Shown here: piece by piece, positions 27,171-35,301 of the stretch
Position numbering within the stretch: position 1 is the first letter of the stretch
Layout of the letters: each line of letters begins with the position of its first letter
Source of the DNA: VMCP01 sp964527775
GTDB taxonomy: Bacteria; Bacteroidota; Bacteroidia; NS11-12g; UBA955
Reading direction: 5' to 3'
Assembly (NCBI GenBank): GCA_964527775.1
Contig: CAZGQS010000001.1
Coordinates: forward strand, 186,001 to 250,000
Length of the DNA: 64,000 nt
Notes under the pieces: model-generated
Database searches by the model: none
Told to the model about the DNA's origin: nothing
The model's input: only the letters and a program-made list of their open reading frames with translations
Position numbers and translations under genes: made by a program

Positions 27171-28106
27171 TTAGTTGTCTGACTTCGACACTAGATAAGA
27201 ATTTACGTGTCGACTTTTCTTCTCTTCGTAAATGTCTGAAATCTTAACCATAATGCCGGTTTCTTCAACACCCCCAAAATGATCATTTATGGCTGTACCA
27301 AAAGTTTTCATTGTTGGACTCAAACTCATGTAGCTATTAAATAGCGGCGGTACTTGTTCACCCAACTGTCTTACATTTTGACTCAATAAATTGTAGGCGG
27401 GCTTATATTCAAGGCCTTTTATTTCATCTGAAAAGGCTTGATTGAAAGTCCATTTCAAGGGACACACCGGGGTAACCAATTTTTCCGTATCGGGGAAAAA
27501 AGTCCACATAAAAGTTAAGATCAAATCGCGAGCCTCGCGGTTGAAATTTGTGTACATGGTGATTTTTCCAAAGAAATATTCCATGTCGGGATAGTCTACA
27601 ACCAATGCTCCAAGGCCATCCCAAAGATTATCTAAAGAAAAAATGCCTTTTTTACTGTCTTTTGAAGGTTGGTAATTGGGTTGCACAAAACTTCGTCCGA
27701 GCTCAATGGTCTTGGGAAAATAGGTTGATATCAAATCATCTGAAAACGATAAGATTTCAGTGGTTGATAAATGGTATTTACCTTCAGAATCTTGGTTGTC
27801 TTTACAGAATGCAAACCTATATCCACCAACAATCTCTTGATCTTCTGAATTCCACACAATCAATTGATTGTATGCATATTCACCCTGATCAAACTCATCT
27901 AAATCTAGATCTTTACCCGTTCCACCTCCGGCCTCTCTGAATGACCACTCTCTGAGCCTTCCAATTTCACGTAAAAGGTTTGGTTTATTATTGCCGTTGA
28001 AAATATAAATCTGGTTATTGGCTTTATTGGTGTTGCGAACAAAGATATCCGAAGTCAGCTCTTTTGTAAGTAATTCTCTATTTACCCTGTCAGCGATAGG
28101 TGTCAT
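27171..28106 (-). CDS. glsB: GlsB/OlsB-like N-acyltransferase (GNAT fold)
   Basis: A 311-residue protein of the OlsB/hemolysin-like GNAT family: RLREWSFREAGGGTGKDLDLDEFDQ near residues 48-72, IVGGYRFAF (about 92-100) and LGRSFVQPNYQ (about 137-147) are typical. OlsB/GlsB enzymes transfer a 3-hydroxyacyl chain from acyl-ACP to the amino group of ornithine or glycine. The gene is 25 bp downstream of a PlsC-like acyltransferase, the same pairing as glsB/glsA in Bacteroides, which makes the glycine/serine-glycine lipids. The amino-acid substrate cannot be read from sequence, so the symbol is provisional. Confidence 0.78.
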   Translation of the reverse strand: MTPIADRVNRELLTKELTSDIFVRNTNKANNQIYIFNGNNKPNLLREIGRLREWSFREAGGGTGKDLDLDEFDQGEYAYNQLIVWNSEDQEIVGGYRFAFCKDNQDSEGKYHLSTTEILSFSDDLISTYFPKTIELGRSFVQPNYQPSKDSKKGIFSLDNLWDGLGALVVDYPDMEYFFGKITMYTNFNREARDLILTFMWTFFPDTEKLVTPVCPLKWTFNQAFSDEIKGLEYKPAYNLLSQNVRQLGEQVPPLFNSYMSLSPTMKTFGTAINDHFGGVEETGIMVKISDIYEEKKSRHVNSYLVSKSDN

Positions 28107-28131
28107 ATAAGGTGCAAAATAAGGGAAAGAT

Positions 28132-28965
28132 TTAATATTCCGTTAATAAATTGCCTTTGAGCAGGTAAACCAATTTCTTGATTTTTTGAGCCACATCGAA
28201 GGGATTTCCTTGAGATATCTTCTCGGCAGGAATCGGTTTTCCGAAATAAATATGGATGTCTTTTCCTCTTGCTTTGAACATTTCATCTGGCAAGGTGAAC
28301 ATCTCAAAGTTGATTTTTATTCCAAAGACTTTTCTTATCGCTGAAATACGATAAAACCTTTCTGTATTTCGACCGTCAATAAATACAGGAACGATGGGGA
28401 TTTGATTTTGTCGAGACTTTACCACCACGCTTTTTTGCCAATCGAGATCTGTAATATGACCGTCAATTTTTCGAGAAACATATCCCGAGGGAAAAATAAG
28501 AACACATTTACCAGAAGAGTATGCCTGTGTTATCTGAGCAAGGTTATTTCTATCTGATTTTCCTACTTTGTTTACTGCAATAAAATACGGACTCAATGGT
28601 TTGATGTTCATCAAAATATCATTGGCCAAAAAAATCAAATCATCTCTAACCTCTGATGCACCTTTTAATAAGGCCATGCCATCAATACCACCCAACGGGT
28701 GATTTGCAGCTAATATACATCCGCCTGTTTTGGGTATATGTTCTAACCCGTGACAAATAATATTGATCTTTAACTCATTGAAAACTACATCAACAAATTC
28801 CTTCCCTTGGGTACCATGTCCTTTACGAAGAATTTCATTGATGTAGTCTTGATGTATGAATCGTTTAAACCAATTCAAAATGAATCGAGGGATTTGTTTC
28901 AAGAGTTTGGGATTTTTACTCCTGATGATTTCGTCAATATTGATTTGAATCGGTTTGTCTGTCAT
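28132..28965 (-). CDS. glsA: GlsA/OlsA-like O-acyltransferase (PlsC family)
   Basis: A 277-residue lysophospholipid-acyltransferase-family protein. The catalytic block reads NHPLGGID with H89 and D95, an H-x5-D spacing rather than the usual H-x4-D. FPSGYVSR and PVFIDGRNTERF correspond to the later acyl-acceptor-binding blocks. With GlsB just downstream, the expected role is O-acylation of an N-acyl amino acid to give a diacylated glycine- or ornithine-type lipid at the inner membrane. It starts 3 bp after the phosphohexomutase stop. The substrate is inference. Confidence 0.78.
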   Translation of the reverse strand: MTDKPIQINIDEIIRSKNPKLLKQIPRFILNWFKRFIHQDYINEILRKGHGTQGKEFVDVVFNELKINIICHGLEHIPKTGGCILAANHPLGGIDGMALLKGASEVRDDLIFLANDILMNIKPLSPYFIAVNKVGKSDRNNLAQITQAYSSGKCVLIFPSGYVSRKIDGHITDLDWQKSVVVKSRQNQIPIVPVFIDGRNTERFYRISAIRKVFGIKINFEMFTLPDEMFKARGKDIHIYFGKPIPAEKISQGNPFDVAQKIKKLVYLLKGNLLTEY

Positions 28966-28968
28966 AAT

Positions 28969-30366
28969 TTATAAAATTGTGGCCTTTGTTGCATCCAAAA
29001 TAGCAAATGCTGAAGCAGATGAATCAGATTCTGAATAAACGCGTAAAACCGGTTCGGTGCCAGATGGCCTAATCATTACCCAAGAGCCATTATCTAAATG
29101 AAACTTGAAACCATCCGTATCTTCCATTTTTACAACTTTGTAAGATCCAAATTTTTCATAAGTACCTGATTTACATTTATCAATGATTGATAGCTTCAAT
29201 TCATTATTTATATGAAGATCGTATCTTTCAACTGCAAATGAACCTACTTTCGAATATACATCTTGAATCAATTGTGATACTGATTTTCCAGTTTTTGCCA
29301 TGTACTCCATCAATACTAACCCCATCCAAACACCGTCTCTTTCAGGTATATGACCTTTGATGGCTATTCCACCGCTTTCCTCAGCGCCAATCAAAACATC
29401 GTCAGTGACCATGTATTCACAAATGTACTTAAAGCCAATTTTTGTGGTAATTGATTCTAGCCCTTTTAGCTCACACAACTTTTGAACCTTATCACTCACA
29501 GAGAAGCTTTTAACCACTTTCCCACTGAAACCTTTAAACTCAGTAAGGTACTCTATCAGTAACAATATCAAGTGATGTGAATCTACGAACTTTCCGTTTT
29601 CATCAAAGAAACCAATTCTGTCTGCATCTCCATCAGTCGCTAATCCAACACTGAATTGTTTGTTAGCAGCGATCATTTCAGAAATCTCAGGAAGATTTTT
29701 AAGAATGGGCTCCGGTGCTCTTCCTTCAAATCCAGGATTGTAGTCTCCATGAAGAATTGTGGCTTTCGGAAGCAATCTTTTTACCAATCGCTGTCCAGCG
29801 CCATACATCGCATCGTAAACCAATCCCGCCGAGATGGAATCTAATGCTTCCATGTCAAAATTCTGTTTACAATGTTCTAAGTACATGTCTTCAAATGCAC
29901 CGAAAGATATCAATCCAGATTCAACCAATTCGTCAAATTTGCGGCTTGGCGTGATTTCCAAATCGGGAATCAAATTCTCGACTTCAGTAACGGTATCTGG
30001 AGTCGCTGGACCGCCATAATGAGCTTTGATTTTATATCCGTTGTAGCTTGGAGGGTTATGCGAAGCCGTGATAATGATTCCGAGTCCAGCATTGAGCGTG
30101 TTTGCTGCTAGTGATATCATGGGCGTAGAAACAAAACCTTCCGACATAACCACTTGTATTCCATGCGCTGCAATAACCGTTGCTGTTTCTTCTGCAAACA
30201 TTTCTCCTCCAAAACGGCAATCATGTCCAACAACCACTTTTTGCGGTAAATTTTGGGTCTTTAACCACTCTGCTGTTGCAAAAGCAACTCTTCTAACATT
30301 TGCCGTGTTAAACTCGTCTGCAATGATTTCTCTCCAGCCGTCAGTTCCGAATTTTATTTTATACAT
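28969..30366 (-). CDS. Phosphoglucomutase/phosphomannomutase family protein
   Basis: A 465-residue alpha-D-phosphohexomutase, started at ATG 30366 (MYKIKFGTDGWRE); a TTG 15 bp upstream is less likely. The phosphoserine loop is TASHNPPSYNGYKIK with S102, the magnesium loop is DGDADRIG, the sugar-binding loop is GAEESGG, and the phosphate-binding loop RPSGTEPVLRVY is near the C-terminus. All four active-site elements are intact. Substrate (glucose-, mannose- or glucosamine-phosphate) cannot be decided. It lies 42 bp after the acyl-CoA dehydrogenase gene. Confidence 0.9.
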   Translation of the reverse strand: MYKIKFGTDGWREIIADEFNTANVRRVAFATAEWLKTQNLPQKVVVGHDCRFGGEMFAEETATVIAAHGIQVVMSEGFVSTPMISLAANTLNAGLGIIITASHNPPSYNGYKIKAHYGGPATPDTVTEVENLIPDLEITPSRKFDELVESGLISFGAFEDMYLEHCKQNFDMEALDSISAGLVYDAMYGAGQRLVKRLLPKATILHGDYNPGFEGRAPEPILKNLPEISEMIAANKQFSVGLATDGDADRIGFFDENGKFVDSHHLILLLIEYLTEFKGFSGKVVKSFSVSDKVQKLCELKGLESITTKIGFKYICEYMVTDDVLIGAEESGGIAIKGHIPERDGVWMGLVLMEYMAKTGKSVSQLIQDVYSKVGSFAVERYDLHINNELKLSIIDKCKSGTYEKFGSYKVVKMEDTDGFKFHLDNGSWVMIRPSGTEPVLRVYSESDSSASAFAILDATKATIL

Positions 30367-30408
30367 CTCTTTTAATTTCAATATTTTAAATATGTCTATT
30401 TGAATAGG

Positions 30409-31626
30409 TTATTCAAATGCATTTATTCCTGTAATTTCCATTCCTAAAATCAATAAATGAATGTCATGTGTGCCTTCATAAGTAATTACAGACTCTAGGT
30501 TCATCATATGTCGCATTATTGGATATTCACCCGTAATGCCCATGCCACCCAACATTTGTCGGCTTTCACGGGCGATATTCAAGGCCATTTCTACGTTGTT
30601 TCTTTTTGCGAGGGATATTTGAGCGGGCGTAGCCTTATCAGCATCCATCAATTGACCTAAACGCCATGTTAATACTTGTGCTTTGGTGATTTCGGTAAGC
30701 ATTTCACTGAGCTTTTTTTGCTGCAACTGAAAAGATCCAATAGGCTTTCCAAATTGATGACGTTCTAGACTATATCTTCTTGCTGTATCATAGCAATCCA
30801 TGGCAGCGCCAATGGCTCCCCAACTGATTCCATAACGTGCAGAATTCAAGCAAGTTAATGGCCCTTTAAGTCCAACCACACCAGGTAAAATATTTGATTT
30901 TGGAACTCTTACATGGTCAAAAACCAATTCACCCGTTGCGCTGGCACGCAAACTCCATTTGTTGTGGGTAGTAGGGGTACTGAAACCCTGCATGCCTCTT
31001 TCAACAATCAATCCTTGCACTTTTCCCTCTGGATTTTTAGCCCAAACAACGGCTACATCGCAATAAGGTGAATTACTGATCCACATTTTCGCACCATTCA
31101 AGATAACATGATCACCATCATCTGTAAATGATGTGGTCATTCCCGCAGGATTCGATCCATGGTCTGGTTCAGTAAGTCCAAAGCTTCCCAGCCATTCACC
31201 CGATGCTAATTTGGGCAAATATTTCTGTTTTTGTTCCTCAGATCCAAACTTATAGATGGGATACATGACTAAAGAGCCTTGAACAGATGCCGTGCTGCGA
31301 ATTCCGCTGTCACAGCGCTCTAATTCTTGCATGATCAAACCATAAGTGGTATAGTCCATGCCACCACATCCGTATTCTGAAGGGAGTTGCGGACCGAAAG
31401 CACCTATTTCACCTAAACCTTTTACCAAAAACTGAGGAAATTCAGACAATTGAGCATAATGCTCAATTATGGGAGATACATTTTTCTTAACCCAATTTCT
31501 GACAGAATCTCTTATCAACTTTTGTTCATCAGAGAGCAAATCATCTACACCGTAAAAATCTGGGGCGATAAATTTGTCTTTTCCTCTGTTGGATTCGTAA
31601 AGTTCATCTAAATTTGAAATGCTCAT
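30409..31626 (-). CDS. gcdH: Acyl-CoA dehydrogenase, glutaryl-CoA dehydrogenase type
   Basis: A 405-residue flavoprotein dehydrogenase. GSFGLTEPDHGSNPAGM is the flavin/substrate loop, and the catalytic base glutamate is in VITYEGTHDIHLLILG, both closest to the glutaryl-CoA dehydrogenase group, which oxidises and decarboxylates glutaryl-CoA to crotonyl-CoA in lysine/tryptophan breakdown. ERCDSGIRSTASVQGSLV near residue 105 is also typical. No other lysine-degradation gene is nearby. It heads a four-gene minus-strand run and has a consensus -7 box 14 nt upstream. Confidence 0.86.
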   Translation of the reverse strand: MSISNLDELYESNRGKDKFIAPDFYGVDDLLSDEQKLIRDSVRNWVKKNVSPIIEHYAQLSEFPQFLVKGLGEIGAFGPQLPSEYGCGGMDYTTYGLIMQELERCDSGIRSTASVQGSLVMYPIYKFGSEEQKQKYLPKLASGEWLGSFGLTEPDHGSNPAGMTTSFTDDGDHVILNGAKMWISNSPYCDVAVVWAKNPEGKVQGLIVERGMQGFSTPTTHNKWSLRASATGELVFDHVRVPKSNILPGVVGLKGPLTCLNSARYGISWGAIGAAMDCYDTARRYSLERHQFGKPIGSFQLQQKKLSEMLTEITKAQVLTWRLGQLMDADKATPAQISLAKRNNVEMALNIARESRQMLGGMGITGEYPIMRHMMNLESVITYEGTHDIHLLILGMEITGINAFE

Positions 31627-31640
31627 AATTGCAATCTACG

Positions 31641-31648
31641 CAAAAGTA
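31641..31648 (-). promoter_or_regulatory. Promoter -7 element (TACTTTTG) of the gcdH-pgm-glsA-glsB run
   Basis: Exact TAnnTTTG on the minus strand, 14 nt before ATG 31626; a TTAG lies about where TTTG would be expected. Confidence 0.6.
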
Positions 31649-31689
31649 AGATTCTATAAATGCACTATTCCTAATTTTAAATAAACAAT

Positions 31690-32064
31690 ATGTTAATCCT
31701 TGTGAGTGTCAATGACCTTCGAGTTAGAATACCGGTTGGTTTTTATCCTGAAGAAATAACTTTGAAAACCGATGTTTTTATCACTGTAAAGGTAAAATAC
31801 CAGTCCCAAAGTATTGATGATGATTTGAATAAAACCATTGATTATCAAAAGATAGGAGAGTCAGTTAAGCAGTTGTCACAAGCATCCTTTAAATTGCTTG
31901 AGACCTTCGCCGAAAAATTAATTGAACAGCTTTCATCTCTTTATGCCCACTTGGATTTGCAATGTATCTCAGTTGCAATAAAAAAAATGCACATTCTTGA
32001 AGCCGGAATAGACGCCCAAAGTCATGAGGTTTTCGTCGAAAAAAACGAATTTCAAGAACGTTAA
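31690..32064 (+). CDS. folB: Dihydroneopterin aldolase
   Basis: A 124-residue FolB-type protein. The N-terminal strand (VNDLRVRIPVGFYPEE) matches the LxGIRxxxxHGxxxxE-type start in a divergent form, with Phe-Tyr in place of the usual His. TIDYQKIGESVKQL and LLETFAEKLIEQL are standard FolB elements, including the glutamate that binds the pterin. It converts dihydroneopterin to 6-hydroxymethyldihydropterin in folate synthesis. It stands alone between a divergent dehydrogenase and the TonB receptor; no other folate gene is adjacent. Confidence 0.82.
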   Translation: MLILVSVNDLRVRIPVGFYPEEITLKTDVFITVKVKYQSQSIDDDLNKTIDYQKIGESVKQLSQASFKLLETFAEKLIEQLSSLYAHLDLQCISVAIKKMHILEAGIDAQSHEVFVEKNEFQER

Positions 32065-32080
32065 ATCCTTTGTTAGCAAT

Positions 32081-32088
32081 TATATTTG
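32081..32088 (+). promoter_or_regulatory. Promoter -7 element (TATATTTG) of the TonB receptor gene
   Basis: Exact TAnnTTTG only 4 nt before ATG 32093, predicting a near-leaderless transcript; the -33 element is weak. Confidence 0.6.
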
Positions 32089-32092
32089 AACA

Positions 32093-34435
32093 ATGAAAAT
32101 AGTAGGTTTGATTGCCGCCCTCCTTATTTCTAATTTGTGCTTGTCGCAGACTAGTTCCGTAAAGGGTTGGGTATTCGATCAACGCTCCTTAGAAACGATT
32201 CCTAACGCGGTGATTGTTAACAGCGCGAACAATCAATATTCTAAATCGAATTTATCTGGTTTTTTTCAAATTAGATCTGGAAATGGCGATCAACGATTCA
32301 TCATTGCAGCACCAGGGTATCGTCCTGTGTTGATTGAAATTGATGTATACGGCGAATCTGAAAAAAACATCTTCCTGGAGCCCGTCTATTTTGATGAACA
32401 AGACAGCACCAATCAAATTGTCAATCTGCACACCAGTGATATTTCGCACTATAAACTCCTTAAACGACAAATTCTACAATACAAAACCATATTAAGTATC
32501 AGTGATCCCATCAAATTGCTTCAATTTTTACCCGGAGTTAGTGGTGGTTTCGAAGGATTATCTTCGTCATTTGTTCGCGGTAGCAATGCAGATCAAAACC
32601 TCATGCTCATGAATGGATTGCCAGTTTATGGAAACGGGCATATTTGGGGACTATTAAGCAATTACAACCCTGAAATCCTAAAAAGCACTGAATTATATCG
32701 AGGTATTGCTCCCGCAAGATTTGGAAATAGAGCTGGGGGAGGAGTATTGGATGTTATAACAACCGGTGGAAATGCTGAAGCATGGAAAGGGAATATCAAT
32801 TTTGATTTAGCTACAATGAATTTTGCTGTTGATGGTCCTTTAGATAAAGCTGGTAAATGGACAACCTCTCTAGCTTACAGACGTAGTTACCTTGATTTGT
32901 TGCTTCAATCGCTTTCTCCCGATGCTTCGAATTCATTGATAGGCAATGTTCATGATTTTAACTTTAAGTTAGATTTTAAAGAATCTCGAGATAGACATTG
33001 GAGCTTTTGGACCTATAACGGTAGAGATAAATATGGCTTGAAATTTGGCGACCTAATAACAGATTCTTTAGGAAGATCAGCCGACATTGAATTTGGGTGG
33101 ACATGGACTTGGCAGAATACATTGGGAGGGGTGTCACTATCCCAAAAACTCTCAAAAGACCACTTTATGCACGCTCAGTTAGGTCTTTCGAGATATTCAT
33201 ATAAGAATATGCTCGATGCAAAATCACTGTTTACCTCCAATAACGGGATCGAAACCAATGAAGGGTTTGAGCATATGAGAAATGCCATTACAGATATTTC
33301 TTTGAATGTAGATTTTGATTATTTAATCGGGCCTAAATCCAGCCTCAAATATGGAACACATTGGGTAACCCATCATATGAAACCGGGAGAATTAGATGTT
33401 TTCCTTAAAACCAACAGTACCGTTCAAACAGATACCCTATACGGAACATGGAATACCAACTTGGTTTCAGAGTTCTCAAACTATGCTGAGTTAGAGTTTC
33501 ACCCCAATCCTTATTTGAGTTTAAATTTAGGAGGAAGAATTTGGACCTATTTATCTGCTGAAAACACCTATTTACGCTTCGAACCCCGATTAACCATCAA
33601 TCAAATGTTAGAAGGTAAAAAGAGAATACAACTTGGCTTAGGAATTAACAACCAAGGTATACACCAGTTATCTAACGTTACAGGAATCTTACCACAAGAT
33701 GTGTGGTTCCCAACAACAGGTAAGTTAAAACCTCAACAAACAACTCAAGTTTCAGCCGCCTTCATACAACCTTTGAAAGAAGGCTGGGAGTTATCGATTG
33801 AAGGATATTACAAGTATTTTTCTGGAATCACGGATGTACTGCCTTCGAGAGATGAAAAACTGTCTTTAGCCTATTGGGAGAAAAGTGTGATTCAAGGTAC
33901 CGGAAACTCTCAAGGTCTAGAATTTCTACTGACCAAAAGATCAGGTATGTTGAATTCAATTGTTTCTTACACGTTAAGTTCAACAACTCGACTTTTTGAC
34001 GATTTAAATTATGGTGATGAATTCTATTTTAGATGGGATAGAACGCACAAGTTTGCTGTTCAAATGGTATATCAACAAACAGAAGAATTAAGTTTCCATT
34101 GCAATTTTGTCTACATGTCTGGGAATCCGGTTACAGTGCCAACCGCTAAGTTTTTCACTCCTGATGGAAGATTGGTTTACGACTACAGTTACAAAAACAA
34201 TTATCGATTACCCGATTATCAGAGGTTAGATGTTGGTTTCACCAAAGAAATCAACTCCTCCAATAGATTTGATTACAGAGAATTTTACGGTGTGAACATT
34301 TACAATGTACTTGGAAAGAACAATGTTATGGTGGCAAGATTCCAAGATAGCAATACTGTTCCTGGCGAAATAAATTTAATTGGAACGGGCTATTTCCCGT
34401 TTATGCCATCAGCCTTTTATAGAATTGAATTTTAA
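32093..34435 (+). CDS. TonB-dependent outer-membrane receptor with carboxypeptidase-like N-terminal domain
   Basis: A 780-residue protein: signal peptide (about 1-19, ending CLSQ), a carboxypeptidase-regulatory-like beta-sandwich (about 22-105), a plug domain (about 120-230, with LLQFLPGVSGGFEGLSSSFVRGSNADQNLMLMNG) and a 22-strand-type barrel ending in phenylalanine (FYRIEF). Such receptors use TonB energy to import large or scarce ligands. It is not of SusC length (about 1000 residues). A DUF4249 lipoprotein follows with a 1-bp TAATG overlap, a common pairing in Bacteroidota. The ligand is unknown; there are no siderophore or polysaccharide genes nearby. Confidence 0.9.
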   Translation: MKIVGLIAALLISNLCLSQTSSVKGWVFDQRSLETIPNAVIVNSANNQYSKSNLSGFFQIRSGNGDQRFIIAAPGYRPVLIEIDVYGESEKNIFLEPVYFDEQDSTNQIVNLHTSDISHYKLLKRQILQYKTILSISDPIKLLQFLPGVSGGFEGLSSSFVRGSNADQNLMLMNGLPVYGNGHIWGLLSNYNPEILKSTELYRGIAPARFGNRAGGGVLDVITTGGNAEAWKGNINFDLATMNFAVDGPLDKAGKWTTSLAYRRSYLDLLLQSLSPDASNSLIGNVHDFNFKLDFKESRDRHWSFWTYNGRDKYGLKFGDLITDSLGRSADIEFGWTWTWQNTLGGVSLSQKLSKDHFMHAQLGLSRYSYKNMLDAKSLFTSNNGIETNEGFEHMRNAITDISLNVDFDYLIGPKSSLKYGTHWVTHHMKPGELDVFLKTNSTVQTDTLYGTWNTNLVSEFSNYAELEFHPNPYLSLNLGGRIWTYLSAENTYLRFEPRLTINQMLEGKKRIQLGLGINNQGIHQLSNVTGILPQDVWFPTTGKLKPQQTTQVSAAFIQPLKEGWELSIEGYYKYFSGITDVLPSRDEKLSLAYWEKSVIQGTGNSQGLEFLLTKRSGMLNSIVSYTLSSTTRLFDDLNYGDEFYFRWDRTHKFAVQMVYQQTEELSFHCNFVYMSGNPVTVPTAKFFTPDGRLVYDYSYKNNYRLPDYQRLDVGFTKEINSSNRFDYREFYGVNIYNVLGKNNVMVARFQDSNTVPGEINLIGTGYFPFMPSAFYRIEF

Positions 34436-35301
34436 TGAAGAACTTCAGAGCATTATATTGGATTTTTGGACTTTCCTTTTTCACGTCGTGTGATAAAGAT
34501 CTACCAACCGACGGTGTTGAATTTAAAAAGCGTTTGGTTGTTTACGCTTTTGCTGATAACGATAATGTTATACAGGTTAAAGTAGCAAAATCACTGGCAA
34601 TCAATGATACTGCTGGGGCAGATCCCATAGAAAATGCCGTTGTCAAAATCCTAGACCAATCAACTTCAAAGGAAGAAATACTCAACTATTCATTTTTAAA
34701 TGGCGGTTCTTATAACACCAATTACAAACCTAAATTAGGTAATAAGTATTCGTTGTCTGTTGAATATAAGGATTTTCCAATGGTTTACGGACAATTCGAA
34801 ATCCCTCAGTCATTTGTAGCTGGTAAAGCAACATGGAGAGATTCAACCAATAAAGATTCAATAGGATTTTACACGGGTACCATTAGTTTCAATATTAAGG
34901 ACCCCGGAAATGAATTGAATTTTTATGAAATAGGCATTTTTAGATACCAAGCATTACTCAACGAATGGATTCTTATGCCGGTTCTTCCTGAAAATCCAGA
35001 AATTGCTGAAAATCCAGTGACGAACTCAGATGGGGCACTCATCTTGGAAGATGTGGGATTTAATGGACAAACAAAATTACTCAAGTTTTCTACTCCATAT
35101 GGATATTCATCGGGTTTTCCCTATAGATTTCTAGTGGTGGTAAAAAGCTTGAGTCCTGATTATTTTAAATACATGAAATCTGTTGGTGATTATCAAACAC
35201 AAGGTGGACCATTTTCCGATCCATCTCCAATATTTACGAATATGCAAGGTGGGATAGGAATATGTGCAGGAGCTTCTATTACAAAGGATACCATTAGATG
35301 A
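34435..35301 (+). CDS. DUF4249 lipoprotein, partner of the TonB receptor
   Basis: A 288-residue lipoprotein (cysteine 19 in FFTSC) with the DUF4249 layout: KRLVVYAFADNDNVIQVKVAKSLAI near residues 32-57, an early Ig-like or transthyretin-like beta-sandwich (IENAVVKILDQS) and a C-terminal FPYRFLVVVKSLSPDYFKYMKS stretch. DUF4249 proteins usually lie beside TonB receptors and are thought to be surface partners; the activity is unknown. The start codon shares one base with the receptor stop and its own stop overlaps the uvrA start by 4 bp, so all three are likely translationally coupled. Confidence 0.85.
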   Translation: MKNFRALYWIFGLSFFTSCDKDLPTDGVEFKKRLVVYAFADNDNVIQVKVAKSLAINDTAGADPIENAVVKILDQSTSKEEILNYSFLNGGSYNTNYKPKLGNKYSLSVEYKDFPMVYGQFEIPQSFVAGKATWRDSTNKDSIGFYTGTISFNIKDPGNELNFYEIGIFRYQALLNEWILMPVLPENPEIAENPVTNSDGALILEDVGFNGQTKLLKFSTPYGYSSGFPYRFLVVVKSLSPDYFKYMKSVGDYQTQGGPFSDPSPIFTNMQGGIGICAGASITKDTIR

